Below are positions 11,038-21,298 of a stretch of 64,000 nucleotides of DNA, piece after piece (the first letter of the stretch is position 1; the number at the start of each line of letters is the position of its first letter). This stretch comes from Pseudocitrobacter vendiensis (GTDB taxonomy: Bacteria; Pseudomonadota; Gammaproteobacteria; Enterobacterales; Enterobacteriaceae). The notes beneath the pieces are model-generated. The model did not search any database, was not told the DNA's origin, and saw only the letters and a program-made list of their open reading frames with translations. The translations under genes were made by a program, and so were the position numbers. Location: the NCBI RefSeq assembly GCF_943590815.1, contig NZ_CALSBS010000001.1:434001-498000 (forward strand), in the 5' to 3' direction.

Positions 11038-12228
11038 TTACAACACGGCGACAATGGCTTCGCACAGCGGGGCCATGTTGTCCGGGGTCATACCCGCGAC
11101 GTTGATACGGCCAGAAGCTACCGCATACACGCCAAACTCTTCACGCAGACGCAGCACCTGATCTTTGGTCAGGCCGCTGAACGAGAACATCCCGTTTTGT
11201 TTAGTGATAAAGCTGAAGTCGCGGTTTGCGCCTTTCTCCTGCAGCGTGTTCACAAACAGCAGACGCATGCGCTGAATGCGTTGACGCATGTCGGTCAGTT
11301 CCTGTTCCCAGATAGCGCGCAGAGCATCATTGCTGAGAATGGTCGCGACAACGGATGCACCGTGAGCTGGCGGATTCGAGTAGTTAGCACGAATCACCGA
11401 CTTCATTTGGCTAAAGGCGCGATCGGCGTTGTCCGCATCACGGGTGACCAGTGTGCAGGCGCCAACACGTTCGTTGTACAGACCGAAGTTTTTAGAGTAG
11501 GAGCTGGCAACAATCAGCTCATCATGCAGCGCGGCGAACGCGCGCAGACCTTCAGCATCTTCTTCCAGACCGCGAGCGAAGCCCTGGTAGGCGAAATCGA
11601 ACAGCGGCAGCCAGCCTTTCTCGGCAGAAATCTTCGCCAACTGTTGCCACTGTTCCAGCGTCGGATCGATACCGGTCGGGTTATGGCAGCAGCCGTGGAA
11701 CAGCACCACATCGCCGGCCTGAGCATTGTTCAGGCTGGCAACAAGGCCATCAAAATTGAGCGCATGGTTCTGTGCGTCATAGTAGTCATATTCGCAAACT
11801 TCCAGACCCGCAGCGTTAAAGACGCCTTTATGGTTTGGCCAGCTCGGGTTGCTTACCCAAACGCGTTTCGCGCTGGTGTTTTTAGCGAGGAAATCTGCCG
11901 CCACGCGCAGTGCGCCAGTACCGCCAGGCGTTTGCGCCGTGCGGGCGCGTTTGGCATTGACGATCTCACTTCCTTTACCGAACAGCAGCTCTTGCGTGCA
12001 ACGACCAAACTCTGGAATACCATCAATACCGAGGTAGTTTTTGGTCGTTTCATTTTCCAGCAGATAAAGCTCCGCTTTTTTAACGCTGGTCAGAACCGGG
12101 GTTTTACCGGTCTCATCTTTGTAAACTCCAATCCCAAGGTTGATTTTGCTCGGGCGGTCGTCGGCACGAAACAGATCGGCCAGGCCCAGAATTGGGTCGG
12201 CAGGGGCGGCTGTAATGTTCTCAAACAT
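11038..12228 (-). CDS. aspC: Aspartate aminotransferase AspC
   Basis: PLP-dependent class I aminotransferase of 396 residues, identical in length to E. coli AspC. It interconverts aspartate/2-oxoglutarate with oxaloacetate/glutamate and also acts on aromatic amino acids. The PLP lysine motif [15 protein letters not shown] is present (Lys near 246). The substrate-binding Arg lies in the C-terminal domain. The start at 12228 gives [16 protein letters not shown]; an upstream in-frame ATG four codons earlier is less likely. aspC lies downstream of ompF on the same strand behind a terminator. Confidence 0.97.
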   Translation of the reverse strand: MFENITAAPADPILGLADLFRADDRPSKINLGIGVYKDETGKTPVLTSVKKAELYLLENETTKNYLGIDGIPEFGRCTQELLFGKGSEIVNAKRARTAQTPGGTGALRVAADFLAKNTSAKRVWVSNPSWPNHKGVFNAAGLEVCEYDYYDAQNHALNFDGLVASLNNAQAGDVVLFHGCCHNPTGIDPTLEQWQQLAKISAEKGWLPLFDFAYQGFARGLEEDAEGLRAFAALHDELIVASSYSKNFGLYNERVGACTLVTRDADNADRAFSQMKSVIRANYSNPPAHGASVVATILSNDALRAIWEQELTDMRQRIQRMRLLFVNTLQEKGANRDFSFITKQNGMFSFSGLTKDQVLRLREEFGVYAVASGRINVAGMTPDNMAPLCEAIVAVL

Positions 12229-12356
12229 GACGGGTTCCATTTATGAGTGACTTGGAGAAATCCGCTATCAGGTTAACGGCAGATTTACAAAATGCCAACC
12301 GTTTGCAATGAAAAGCGCGAGCCTTTTCAAAAGTCGCGATTTTTAACTGGCTGAAA

Positions 12357-12384
12357 TATAAAAAACAGGGCCGAAGCCCTGTTT
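12357..12384 (-). terminator. Intrinsic terminator of ompF
   Basis: On the minus strand AAACAGGGC-TTCG-GCCCTGTTT is followed by a T-rich tail. The UUCG loop is typical of stable enterobacterial terminators. It lies just after the ompF stop. Confidence 0.88.
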
Positions 12385-12413
12385 CCTGTGCATATAACAA
12401 AGTGGCGTACTGA

Positions 12414-13496
12414 TTAGAACTGGTACACGATACCCACGGCTGCCTGATCGTCGGTAGACAGACCAGTGGCTGCGGTGTACTCGTTTTCGTCCAGCAGGTT
12501 GAATTTATACGCTGCATAGACGTTCATGTTTTTGTTGAAGTAGTACCAGGTGCCCACTTCGACATATTTCTGCAGGTCAGCAGTGCCGCCTTCGAAGCCA
12601 GGGCGGGAAGCCAGGTTTTTACCTTTAGACTGTACGTAGCCAACGGAGGGACGCAGGCCGAAGTCGAACTGGTACTGAACCACTGCTTCAATGTTCTGGG
12701 TTTTGTTGGCAAAGCCAGTGTCTTCCGGGGTCATGTTGTATGTCTGAGAGTACATGACAGCCGCATAGACGTTGTTGGCATCGTACTTCGCAGAGGTCGC
12801 CCACGCTTCAGCTTTGTCGCCGCTGGCGCTGAAGGCCTGGGTTTTCTGATCGATGGTGCGGTTAGAGTTTGCATAGCCCGCGGAGACCGCGAAGCCTTCA
12901 CCAAAGGCATACGTTGCAGAGGTGCTGATGCCGTCGCCATTCTGCTTCTGAATGTTACGATCTTCGTTTTTACCCTGATACTGTACCGCGAAGCTCAGAC
13001 CATCGACCAGGCCGAAGAAGTCAGAGTTACGGTAGGTTGCTACGCCGTTAGTACGTGCAGTCATGAAGTTATCGGTGTAGTTCCAGCCGTCGCCGCCCCA
13101 CTCAACCAGCATATCGGTTGCGGATTCAACGTCGTAGATAGCGCCGTAGTTACGACCGTAGTCGAAAGAGCCGAATTCACCGGCTTTCAGGCCTGCGAAG
13201 GCCAGACGGGTTTTAGTGGTTTGGGAGCCTTCAACATTGGATGCATCCATGTTGTATTCCCACTGACCGTAACCGGTCAGCTGTTCGTTAATTTGCGTTT
13301 CCCCTTTCACACCAATACGGGCATAGGTGGTATCAGAGTTGCTGGTGTCACCATTGGTGGTCCACACATGCTCACCGACCATTTTGCCGTAAAAGTCCAG
13401 TTTGTTGCCGTTTTTGTTGTAGATTTCTGCAGCGTTAGCTGCACCGGCTACCAGCAGGGCAGGGATCACCACTGCCAGGATATTGCGCTTCATCAT
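12414..13496 (-). CDS. ompF: General porin of the OmpF type
   Basis: Trimeric outer-membrane diffusion porin, 360 residues with a signal peptide [18 protein letters not shown] ending at AANA, so the mature protein starts [10 protein letters not shown]. The 16-strand barrel signature is clear: GFKG-like turns, [19 protein letters not shown], and the terminal aromatic GIVYQF needed for BAM assembly. The position between aspC and asnS, and the promoter, identify it as ompF. The constriction loop reads [10 protein letters not shown] where E. coli OmpF has TDMLPEFGGD, and several surface loops differ from E. coli. Upstream are three OmpR-type cores. Confidence 0.95.
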   Translation of the reverse strand: MMKRNILAVVIPALLVAGAANAAEIYNKNGNKLDFYGKMVGEHVWTTNGDTSNSDTTYARIGVKGETQINEQLTGYGQWEYNMDASNVEGSQTTKTRLAFAGLKAGEFGSFDYGRNYGAIYDVESATDMLVEWGGDGWNYTDNFMTARTNGVATYRNSDFFGLVDGLSFAVQYQGKNEDRNIQKQNGDGISTSATYAFGEGFAVSAGYANSNRTIDQKTQAFSASGDKAEAWATSAKYDANNVYAAVMYSQTYNMTPEDTGFANKTQNIEAVVQYQFDFGLRPSVGYVQSKGKNLASRPGFEGGTADLQKYVEVGTWYYFNKNMNVYAAYKFNLLDENEYTAATGLSTDDQAAVGIVYQF

Positions 13497-13618
13497 TATT
13501 TATTACCCTCATTAGGTTTTTTTTATATCGACACTCGCCACTGCCGCCAATAACTTCTGTCAATAAAAATTTACAGAAACATTGATGATAGTTTGGTGTC
13601 TTTTTGTGTCTGAGAGGC

Positions 13619-13702
13619 ATATTTCCATTCAAACCACCGTTTCGCTAGCCTGAAAGTGCTACAAATATCCTAATTAAGTAACAAAAAGAAATTATGTGTA
13701 AC
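13619..13702 (-). promoter_or_regulatory. ompF promoter with three OmpR core sites
   Basis: Reading the minus strand, −35 TAGCGA and −10 AAATAT are separated by 17 bases and match the E. coli ompF promoter nearly base for base. Upstream, GTAGC (13658–13662), GTTAC (13678–13682) and GTTAC (13698–13702) cores are spaced exactly 20 bases apart, fitting the tandem F1–F3 OmpR sites on one DNA face. OmpR control by EnvZ is established for ompF. Confidence 0.85.
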
Positions 13703-13740
13703 AAAAATTTAAAAATAAGGAACTTTGTGAGACAACTCAA

Positions 13741-14050
13741 AGTTCTGTTGGAGTTAGGGAAGTATTAAGCGAAATGATGGATATCTATATGAATTTCTTA
13801 TCTTTAATCTCTGGCATGGTTGTTTATTGAGCATGTTGATGTAAATATGAGCTGCCAGAAATGTTAAAGTTAAGTATCGAAATGGCGGTGGTTTCGCTTA
13901 AAAATAATGCTATCTGCTCAGGTATTTCTAAAATCCATAAGAAATTGCACATTTTTTGTGCGCAAACGTTAACAGAAATGGGATGTAACAAACTACGTGG
14001 CGTAGGGGGTTGATCCTTAAGGTAATTGACGAAGATTTACGTTAAGGGCA
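13741..14050. other. AT-rich intergenic region between ompF and asnS
   Basis: No gene is seen. The stretch is AT-rich. In E. coli the corresponding DNA holds a distant OmpR site and IHF sites that bend the DNA for ompF control. I cannot place these exactly here. Confidence 0.5.
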
Positions 14051-14077
14051 TAAAAAAGGCCAGCATTTGCTGGCCTT
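14051..14077 (-). terminator. Intrinsic terminator of asnS
   Basis: Minus-strand stem AAGGCCAGC-AAAT-GCTGGCCTT runs into a T tract (seen as taaaaaa on the plus strand). It sits just after the asnS stop. Confidence 0.9.
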
Positions 14078-14094
14078 ATTGGGAGTACGGAGAT

Positions 14095-15495
14095 TTAGAA
14101 GCTGGCGTTACGCGGCGTTCTTGGGAAGGCAATCACGTCACGGACGTTTTGTACGCCTGTTACATAGGCAATCAGACGTTCGAAGCCCAGACCGAAGCCA
14201 GAGTGCGGAACGGTGCCGTAACGGCGCAGATCGCGGTACCACCAGTAATCTTCTTTGTTCAGGCCCATCTCTGCCATGCGGGCATCCAGCACATCCAGAC
14301 GCTCTTCACGCTGTGAACCACCGATAATTTCACCGATGCCCGGGGCCAGCACGTCCATCGCCGCGACGGTTTTACCATCGTCGTTAAGACGCATGTAGAA
14401 CGCTTTGATCTCTTTCGGATAGTTTTTCACTACCACCGGCGCTTTGAAGTGTTTCTCAGCGAGGTAACGTTCATGTTCGGAAGAGAGGTCAACGCCCCAG
14501 TAAACCGGGTTTTCGAAGGTCTGGCCGCAGTTTTCGAGGATGGCGACCGCGTCGGTGTAATCCACCTGTGCGAAATCCGCCTCGATAAAGCGTTGCAGAC
14601 GTTCGATGGCTTCTTTGTCCACGCGTTCAGCGAAGAATTTCATGTCATCCATGCGTTCTTCAAGGACCGCTTTGAAGACATATTTCAGCATGGCTTCCGC
14701 CAGCGCGGCGTTATCTTCCAGATCGGCAAAAGCCACTTCCGGCTCCAGCATCCAGAACTCGGCCAGGTGGCGGCTGGTGTTGGAGTTTTCAGCGCGGAAG
14801 GTCGGGCCGAAGGTGTAGATTTTTGACAGCGCGCAGGCGTAGGTTTCGCCGTTCAGCTGGCCGGAAACGGTCAGGAAAGACTCTTTACCGAAGAAGTCTT
14901 TATCGAAATCGACTTTCCCCTGGTCGTTACGCGGAAGGTTTTCCATATCCAGCGTGGAGACGCGGAACATTTCGCCAGCGCCCTCGGTATCGGATGCGGT
15001 AATCAGCGGGGTGGACACCCAGAAGAAACCCTGCTCATCGAAGAAGCGGTGCAGCGCCTGTGCCAGCGTATGGCGAACGCGTGCCACCGCGCCAATCAGG
15101 TTGGTGCGCGGACGCAGGTGCGCCACTTCACGCAGGTATTCGATGCTGTGACGTTTAGCCGCCATCGGGTAGGTATCAGGATCTTCCACCCAACCGGTCA
15201 CTTCCACGCTTGTCGCCTGGATTTCGAAGCTCTGGCCCTGGCCCTGAGACGCCACGACTTTACCGGTGACGACCACGGAGCAACCGGTGGTCAGACGCAG
15301 GATTTCCTGATTGTAATTGGGCAGAGAATTATTAATAACGGCCTGTACAGGATCAAAGCAGGAACCGTCATAGACGGCGAGGAAGGAAAAGCCAGCTTTT
15401 GAATCTCGGCGAGTACGTACCCATCCGCGCACGGTGACTTCGCTGTCAACGGCGGCACGGCCCTGGAGTACGTCGGCTACAGGCACAACGCTCAT
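14095..15495 (-). CDS. asnS: Asparaginyl-tRNA synthetase
   Basis: Class IIb aminoacyl-tRNA synthetase of 466 residues, the same length as in E. coli. An N-terminal OB-fold anticodon-binding domain (about residues 15–100) precedes the class II catalytic core. Motif 2 is around [26 protein letters not shown], and motif 3 is at [15 protein letters not shown] near the C-terminus. It charges tRNA-Asn in the cytosol and is essential. It is monocistronic, with its own terminator, and is upstream of ompF on the same strand. Confidence 0.98.
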   Translation of the reverse strand: MSVVPVADVLQGRAAVDSEVTVRGWVRTRRDSKAGFSFLAVYDGSCFDPVQAVINNSLPNYNQEILRLTTGCSVVVTGKVVASQGQGQSFEIQATSVEVTGWVEDPDTYPMAAKRHSIEYLREVAHLRPRTNLIGAVARVRHTLAQALHRFFDEQGFFWVSTPLITASDTEGAGEMFRVSTLDMENLPRNDQGKVDFDKDFFGKESFLTVSGQLNGETYACALSKIYTFGPTFRAENSNTSRHLAEFWMLEPEVAFADLEDNAALAEAMLKYVFKAVLEERMDDMKFFAERVDKEAIERLQRFIEADFAQVDYTDAVAILENCGQTFENPVYWGVDLSSEHERYLAEKHFKAPVVVKNYPKEIKAFYMRLNDDGKTVAAMDVLAPGIGEIIGGSQREERLDVLDARMAEMGLNKEDYWWYRDLRRYGTVPHSGFGLGFERLIAYVTGVQNVRDVIAFPRTPRNASF

Positions 15496-15626
15496 AATAG
15501 TCTCTCTGTAAAGTTGTCCAATAAAGAATAAGTTGCTCCCTGAAAAGGGAGGTATCTATGTTACCTGTCATCCGCCATCAGACAAGCAGATTTCGCACTG
15601 TGAAGGAGAGAATTCAGAAATTAATA

Positions 15627-15654
15627 AAGAAGAAGGGAGCCAAATGGCTCCCTT
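15627..15654 (-). terminator. Intrinsic terminator of pncB
   Basis: Minus-strand stem AAGGGAGCC-ATTT-GGCTCCCTT followed by CTTCTTTATT. It lies directly after the pncB stop. Confidence 0.85.
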
Positions 15655-15660
15655 TGGTGA

Positions 15661-16863
15661 TTAACTCGCCTTTTTGACCTGTGGCAGGTCGAAGGCTTTG
15701 CGCAATGCGCGAACGAACGCCTTGTCGTGACAGATGGTTTTCCCTGGGCTATCAGAGAGTTTTGCGACCGGCTTGCCGTTACATTCCACCAGTTTAATGA
15801 CGATATTCAGTGGTTTTACCTGGGGGATATCGCAGGTAAGACGGGTACCAATACCGAAGCTCAGGTTAACGCGTGAAGAGAAATGACGATAGAGGTCGAC
15901 CGCTTTGGGCAAATCGAGATTATCCGAGAACACCAGCACTTTGCTGTGCGGGTCGATACCCAGTTTCTCATAGTGGGCGATCGCTTTTTCGCCCCATTCA
16001 ACCGGGTCGCCAGAATCGTGGCGTAGCCCCTGATAACGGGTCGCAAATTCCGGCCCGAAATCACGCAGGAACGCGTCCATGGTAATGCAGTCGGTGAGCG
16101 CGATCCCCAGCTGATCTGGATACTCGGCAAGCCAGGCCGCCAGTGCCGCACGCTGGCTGGTCGCGAGGTCGGGGCTGATTTGCTGATGCGCCTGGAACCA
16201 CTCGTGCGCCTGTGTACCCATTGGGGTAAGGTCAAGACGACGAGCGAGATCGTAGTTGCTGGTACCAGTGAACCACGTCTCCTGCTGGAGACGTTTGACG
16301 ATCGCTTCCTGCACCTCGCGGGAGAAACGACGACGGGTACCGAAATCCATCAGGCGGAACGCGGACATATCAAGGTCTGCGGTCATACGCGTGAAATCAG
16401 TGAGTTTATGCTCAAGCATTTCAAGCGCCTGCGGTACGCCTTCTTCCGGCGAACGATAGCGATGAACCAGCTCGCTTATCACCGCCAGTAGCGGCACTTC
16501 CCACATAATGACTTCACGCCACGGGCCATCGAGCCGAATGTTCAGCTTGCCGTTATCATTGGTGACGGTCACCTGTTGCGGGTCATAGCGAAAATCGCGC
16601 AGCCAGGTCAGGTAATCTTCTTTAAAGAAGGGCAGCCCGGAAAGCCAGTGATATTCCTCATCACTGAGCCTCAGCGAGCGCATAGCGTCTACCTGTTCCC
16701 GAATGGCATCAGCATAAATGCCCAGCAGATCGTCACCACGGCAGCGGAATTCCGCCGCGACGTTTACGTCGTAGTAGTGGTGAAACACCGCCTGCTGCAT
16801 GTGCAGTTTGTAGGCATCCGTATCAAGCAACGAATGCAGAACAGGAGTCACGAATTGAGTCAT
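15661..16863 (-). CDS. pncB: Nicotinate phosphoribosyltransferase
   Basis: NAD salvage enzyme of 400 residues that joins nicotinate to PRPP, with ATP hydrolysis, to give nicotinate mononucleotide. It matches E. coli and Salmonella PncB end to end. The conserved GLRHDSGDP segment contains the His known to be phosphorylated during catalysis, and FSDNLDL is also typical. The start at 16863 gives [19 protein letters not shown]; the frame opens five codons earlier at 16878, but that extension is not in the family. A NadR operator lies upstream, consistent with NAD-dependent repression. Confidence 0.97.
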   Translation of the reverse strand: MTQFVTPVLHSLLDTDAYKLHMQQAVFHHYYDVNVAAEFRCRGDDLLGIYADAIREQVDAMRSLRLSDEEYHWLSGLPFFKEDYLTWLRDFRYDPQQVTVTNDNGKLNIRLDGPWREVIMWEVPLLAVISELVHRYRSPEEGVPQALEMLEHKLTDFTRMTADLDMSAFRLMDFGTRRRFSREVQEAIVKRLQQETWFTGTSNYDLARRLDLTPMGTQAHEWFQAHQQISPDLATSQRAALAAWLAEYPDQLGIALTDCITMDAFLRDFGPEFATRYQGLRHDSGDPVEWGEKAIAHYEKLGIDPHSKVLVFSDNLDLPKAVDLYRHFSSRVNLSFGIGTRLTCDIPQVKPLNIVIKLVECNGKPVAKLSDSPGKTICHDKAFVRALRKAFDLPQVKKAS

Positions 16864-16891
16864 GGTGCGCAATAGCATCCTCTCACAGGAG

Positions 16892-16909
16892 CGTTTAGTA
16901 AAATAAACA
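16892..16909 (-). promoter_or_regulatory. NadR operator of pncB
   Basis: On the minus strand TGTTTATTTTACTAAACG matches the NadR consensus TGTTTA-N6-TAAACA with one mismatch, 28 bases before the pncB start. NadR represses pncB when NAD is high in Salmonella and E. coli. Confidence 0.8.
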
Positions 16910-17128
16910 ACAGGGAGATTAGCAGGAGTATACCTTGTTTATTCATTTATTGAACCCCGATCACATCATAAGGCCTGCTAACGGGCTAGGGCATTTCGTG
17001 CCAGTGTGTTATCCAAATGTAGCAATTTTTGGTATTTGTCTGGAAAAGATGAAGATTCTGCGTAGCGCGATTTAAACAACAGGAATAGACTGGATACGAC
17101 ATTTTACAAACGACGCTAAAGGTTTTTT

Positions 17129-19741
17129 ATGACACAACAGCCCCAAGCCAAGTACCGCCACGACTACCGTGCGCCGGACTACCTGATCAGTGATATCGAC
17201 CTGGCCTTTGACCTGGATGCCGCAAAAACCGTCGTGACGGCCCAAAGCCAGGTTTCCCGTCATGCAGCGTCCGATGTGCCGCTACGTCTGGATGGCGAAG
17301 ATTTGACGCTTATTTCCGTACATGTGAACGGCGAGCAGTGGACGAACTATAAAGAAGAAGAGAAGCAACTGGTTATCAGCGGCTTGCCAGAGCGTTTTAC
17401 GCTGCTAATTGTGAATGAAATCAGCCCGGCGTCGAACACCGCGCTGGAAGGGCTTTACCAGTCTGGCGAAGCGCTGTGTACGCAATGCGAGGCGGAAGGT
17501 TTCCGTCACATCACTTATTATCTCGATCGCCCGGACGTTCTGGCGCGTTTCACTACCAAAATTACCGCCGATAAAGCGAAGTATCCGTTCCTGCTGTCTA
17601 ACGGCAACCGCGTCGCGCAAGGCGAGCTGGACAATGGCCGTCACTGGGTGCAGTGGCAGGATCCGTTCCCGAAACCGTGCTATCTGTTCGCGCTGGTGGC
17701 GGGCGACTTCGATGTCCTGCGCGATACCTTCACCACCCGTTCCGGGCGCCAGGTGGCGCTGGAGCTGTTTGTCGATCGCGGCAACCTTGATCGCGCGCCG
17801 TGGGCGATGACCTCACTGAAAAACTCCATGAAATGGGATGAGGAGCGTTTCGGCCTCGAATACGACCTCGACATCTATATGATTGTCGCCGTTGATTTCT
17901 TTAATATGGGCGCGATGGAGAATAAAGGTCTCAACATCTTTAACTCCAAATATGTGCTGGCGCGTACCGACACCGCGACGGATAAAGATTATCTCGATAT
18001 CGAACGCGTCATCGGTCACGAATATTTCCATAACTGGACCGGGAACCGCGTCACTTGCCGCGACTGGTTCCAGCTCAGCCTGAAAGAAGGCTTAACCGTT
18101 TTCCGCGACCAGGAGTTCAGCTCCGACCTCGGTTCGCGCGCGGTGAATCGCATCAATAACGTGCGTACTATGCGCGGGTTGCAGTTTGCAGAAGATGCCA
18201 GTCCGATGGCGCATCCGATTCGCCCGGATAGTGTTATCGAGATGAACAACTTCTACACCCTGACCGTCTACGAGAAGGGCGCGGAAGTGATTCGCATGCT
18301 GCATACCCTGCTGGGGGAAGCGAATTTCCAGAAAGGGATGCAGCTCTACTTCGAACGTCATGACGGCAGTGCCGCAACCTGTGATGATTTTGTACAGGCG
18401 ATGGAGGATGCCTCCAACGTTGATCTGTCGCATTTCCGCCGCTGGTATAGCCAGTCTGGTACGCCAATTGTCAGCGTGCATGATGATTACAACCCGGAAA
18501 CCGAACAGTACACGCTGACCATTAGCCAGCGTACGCCGGCGACGGCAGAGCAGCAGGAAAAACAGCCGCTGCACATCCCATTCGATATCGAACTGTATGA
18601 TAACGAAGGTAAGGTGATCCCGTTGCAGAAAGACGGGCATCCGGTACATAACGTGCTCAACGTCACCCAGTCAGAGCAGACCTTTATCTTCGATAACGTC
18701 TACTTCCAGCCGGTGCCGTCGCTGCTGCGCGAGTTTTCAGCCCCCGTTAAGCTGGAATATAAGTGGAGCGATCAGCAGTTAACCTTCCTGATGCGTCATG
18801 CCCGTAACGACTTCTCCCGCTGGGATGCGGCGCAAAGCCTGCTGGCCAACTACATCAAGATTAACGTCAACCGTCACCAGCAGAATCAGCCGTTGTCGCT
18901 GCCTGTGCATGTGGCTGATGCGTTCCGCGCCATCCTGCTGGATGAGAAAATCGACCCGGCGCTGGCGGCTGAGATTCTGACCCTGCCGTCGGCCAACGAA
19001 ATCGCAGAACTGTTCGATGTTATCGACCCGATCGCCATCGCTGCCGTTCGCGAAGCGCTGACCCGCACGCTTGCCAATGAACTGGCAGATGAATTCCTGG
19101 TTATCTATAACGCCAACAAATTGCCGGAGTATCGCGTTGAACATGAAGATATCGGCAAGCGTTCGCTGCGTAACACCTGTCTGCGCTACCTGGCATTTGG
19201 CGAGCGTGAGCTGGCGGACAAACTGGTACGTCAGCAATATCATCAGGCCGACAACATGACCGATGCGCTGGCGGCACTGGCTGCATCCGTTGCGGCAGAG
19301 CTGCCGTGCCGCGATGCGCTGATGCAGGAGTACGACGACAAATGGCATCAGGATGGCCTGGTGATGGACAAATGGTTCATCCTGCAAGCCACCAGCCCGG
19401 CGGATAACGTGCTGGAAACGGTGCGCAAGCTGTTGAATCACCGCTCATTCACCATGAACAACCCGAACCGTATACGCTCACTGATTGGCGCATTCGCCAG
19501 CAGTAATCCGGCTGCGTTCCACGCGCCTGACGGTAGCGGCTATCAGTTCCTGGTTGAGATGCTGACTGAACTCAATAGTCGTAACCCGCAGGTGGCTTCA
19601 CGCCTGATTGAGCCGCTGATCCGCCTGAAACGCTATGATGCAAAACGTCAGGCGCTGATGCGTGCGGCGCTGGAACAGCTGAAAGGGCTGGAGAATCTTT
19701 CCGGGGATCTGTACGAGAAGCTCACCAAAGCGTTAGCGTAA
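17129..19741 (+). CDS. pepN: Aminopeptidase N
   Basis: Cytosolic zinc M1 aminopeptidase of 870 residues, the main broad-specificity aminopeptidase of enterobacteria and the last step of ATP-dependent protein turnover. The exopeptidase motif GAMEN is near residue 261, and the zinc motif HEYFH is at residues 297–301, with the third ligand Glu in the KEGLTVF segment. The N-terminal beta domain, catalytic domain, small beta domain and helical C-terminal domain are all present. It is divergent from pncB and convergent with ssuE. Confidence 0.98.
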   Translation: MTQQPQAKYRHDYRAPDYLISDIDLAFDLDAAKTVVTAQSQVSRHAASDVPLRLDGEDLTLISVHVNGEQWTNYKEEEKQLVISGLPERFTLLIVNEISPASNTALEGLYQSGEALCTQCEAEGFRHITYYLDRPDVLARFTTKITADKAKYPFLLSNGNRVAQGELDNGRHWVQWQDPFPKPCYLFALVAGDFDVLRDTFTTRSGRQVALELFVDRGNLDRAPWAMTSLKNSMKWDEERFGLEYDLDIYMIVAVDFFNMGAMENKGLNIFNSKYVLARTDTATDKDYLDIERVIGHEYFHNWTGNRVTCRDWFQLSLKEGLTVFRDQEFSSDLGSRAVNRINNVRTMRGLQFAEDASPMAHPIRPDSVIEMNNFYTLTVYEKGAEVIRMLHTLLGEANFQKGMQLYFERHDGSAATCDDFVQAMEDASNVDLSHFRRWYSQSGTPIVSVHDDYNPETEQYTLTISQRTPATAEQQEKQPLHIPFDIELYDNEGKVIPLQKDGHPVHNVLNVTQSEQTFIFDNVYFQPVPSLLREFSAPVKLEYKWSDQQLTFLMRHARNDFSRWDAAQSLLANYIKINVNRHQQNQPLSLPVHVADAFRAILLDEKIDPALAAEILTLPSANEIAELFDVIDPIAIAAVREALTRTLANELADEFLVIYNANKLPEYRVEHEDIGKRSLRNTCLRYLAFGERELADKLVRQQYHQADNMTDALAALAASVAAELPCRDALMQEYDDKWHQDGLVMDKWFILQATSPADNVLETVRKLLNHRSFTMNNPNRIRSLIGAFASSNPAAFHAPDGSGYQFLVEMLTELNSRNPQVASRLIEPLIRLKRYDAKRQALMRAALEQLKGLENLSGDLYEKLTKALA

Positions 19742-19743
19742 TG

Positions 19744-19783
19744 ACATTGCCGGGTAAGGCGTCACCGCCACCCGGCATTTTTA
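19744..19783. repeat. REP-like palindrome between pepN and ssuE
   Basis: TTGCCGGGTAAGGCGTCACC followed by GCCACCCGGCATTTTT is a REP-type stem. Its T-tail also makes it a plausible pepN terminator. Its right end touches the 3' end of ssuE. It sits where E. coli carries ssuADCB. Confidence 0.7.
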
Positions 19784-20350
19784 CGCATGTTCAAATTGCT
19801 GATGGAACGCCGGAACGCGAATATCGCGACGGTGCAACGCCTGCCAGAATGTCTCCAGCGCACTATCCAGACGCCCCTGCAGGTTAGGGCTGAAGTTCGG
19901 TTTGTGCTGGTAATCCGTAACCTGACTGTCGTCGGCAAACACGCCATGCAGGATCTCCTGCGCTTTCAATGCGCTCAGTACCGGTTTCAGCGCGTAATCC
20001 ACCGCCAGCATATGAGCAACCGTCCCGCCTGTTGCCAATGGCAACACCACTTTCCCCTCCAGCGCGCGCTCGGGAAGCAGATCCAACAGCGTTTTTAACG
20101 CACCGGAAAATGATGCTTTGTAGACAGGCGTGGCGACGATCAAGCCATCGGCCTGGGCCAGTTGCTCGGTCAACGTTTTCAGCGCCGGGCTGTCAAAACG
20201 TGCATAAAGCAAATCCTCTGGCTCGAAATTTTGCAAATGCCAGTGGCAAACCTCAACGTCTACCGCTGCCAGTTTTTCACGTGCGTACTCCAGCAATGCG
20301 CTGGAACGTGAGGGAAAACGCGGGCTTCCCGCTAAGGTGATGACGCGCAT
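19781..20350 (-). CDS. ssuE: NADPH-dependent FMN reductase SsuE
   Basis: Flavodoxin-fold FMN reductase of 189 residues. SsuE supplies FMNH2 to the alkanesulfonate monooxygenase SsuD. Family motifs are clear: GSPRFPSRS at residues 8–16 (FMN phosphate loop) and [21 protein letters not shown]. The start at 20350 has a strong AAGGAGG five to six bases away; an ATG five codons earlier would overlap that site. In E. coli ssuE heads ssuEADCB, but here the gene is followed at once by pepN. The transporter and monooxygenase genes are absent, so SsuE must serve another partner or lack one. Confidence 0.95.
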   Translation of the reverse strand: MRVITLAGSPRFPSRSSALLEYAREKLAAVDVEVCHWHLQNFEPEDLLYARFDSPALKTLTEQLAQADGLIVATPVYKASFSGALKTLLDLLPERALEGKVVLPLATGGTVAHMLAVDYALKPVLSALKAQEILHGVFADDSQVTDYQHKPNFSPNLQGRLDSALETFWQALHRRDIRVPAFHQQFEHA

Positions 20351-20696
20351 ACAACCTCCTTGCAACTATAATGTGTGTTTTGCTTAACAGTGTTAAGGGA
20401 AGTTTCGCAGACAATAATACGATTTCTAAATGCTTTTTCAGCTAAACGAATTCTGATAAATGGATATGCGCTAACGTATTTTATGTTCGTGACAAACGCC
20501 GGAAAGTTTTCAGAATGCTTTAAGTTTGTTGGATTGATGTGAAAATGAATTTGCCTGTTAAATATATCACTCAGCAATAATCAATTAATTTTTTCTAAAA
20601 ACTCAATTCAGTTGCATAAGGACGAGTGTATCTGTTTATATGCACCAATATTTTATTTTAATCAATGAACCATGTGTTTATTAAATGGAGGTATAC
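20351..20696. other. AT-rich divergent spacer between ssuE and elfA
   Basis: 346 bases without a convincing gene. Strongly AT-rich, which fits a silenced (H-NS-type) fimbrial promoter region. No invertible repeat or recombinase site was seen, so phase switching by inversion is not supported. A TGGAGG ribosome site for elfA lies at 20686–20691. Confidence 0.5.
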
Positions 20697-21248
20697 ATGC
20701 GGACAAACATATTGATTTTATCAATGGGCACGATTCTGGGATGTGGTAGTGCCCTGGCAGCCGATGATAATGCTGTAACAGATGGTAGCCTGACGATCAC
20801 TGGGGAAGTTGTTGCCCCGGCCTGCACCATTGCACCAGAGAGCCAATCCGGCTCTGTTGCGATGGAAAAGGTGAGTGCGACAAAACTACAAACCCTGGGC
20901 CAGGAGTCTGGTGTGAAAAAAGATATTCCGATTAACCTGAAGGACTGTGACAACACGGTGACCAGCAATGCGGCATTCACCTTCACCGCAGAAGCTGATC
21001 CCGCAGTCATCACCGCGTTTAAGAATCAGAATTCTGGCGCTGGCGCGGCGACGAATGTCGCGGTACAGATGTATATGCCTGATGGCACAACGAAAATTAT
21101 GCCTAATACCGAAACTGCACAAAATGGTATTACGCTCGCGGCTACATCTGACCAAACGATAACCTTCAAAGCAGATTACGTCGCGACGGGGAAAGCCACG
21201 GCGGGTACCGTTGAGGTTGCGACCACGTTCCATATTAACTACTACTGA
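20697..21248 (+). CDS. elfA: Major fimbrial subunit, ElfA (YcbQ) type
   Basis: Type 1-family pilin of 183 residues. The signal peptide MRTNILILSMGTILGCGSALA is followed by a mature protein starting ADDNAVTDGSLTITG. It has the paired cysteines of a pilin (PACTI and KDCD), a polymerisation-type N-terminal strand and the C-terminal FHINYY beta-zipper motif recognised by the chaperone. It closely resembles E. coli ElfA. I chose 20697 over the ATG at 20685 because TGGAGG sits seven bases upstream of it. First gene of a seven-gene chaperone-usher operon. Confidence 0.92.
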   Translation: MRTNILILSMGTILGCGSALAADDNAVTDGSLTITGEVVAPACTIAPESQSGSVAMEKVSATKLQTLGQESGVKKDIPINLKDCDNTVTSNAAFTFTAEADPAVITAFKNQNSGAGAATNVAVQMYMPDGTTKIMPNTETAQNGITLAATSDQTITFKADYVATGKATAGTVEVATTFHINYY

Positions 21249-21298
21249 TTTTTTGCCTTTTATTCTTAAAGGTCAAAAAACGCGAAAGGTACCTTCCA

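Noticed and set aside
11197-12246. Long plus-strand frame (349 codons) opposite aspC
   Set aside because: It is the antisense shadow of aspC; its translation has no protein-family features and no ribosome site.
20351-20696. Possible invertible fimbrial promoter (fim switch-like)
   Set aside because: No pair of inverted repeats flanking the region and no recombinase gene nearby.
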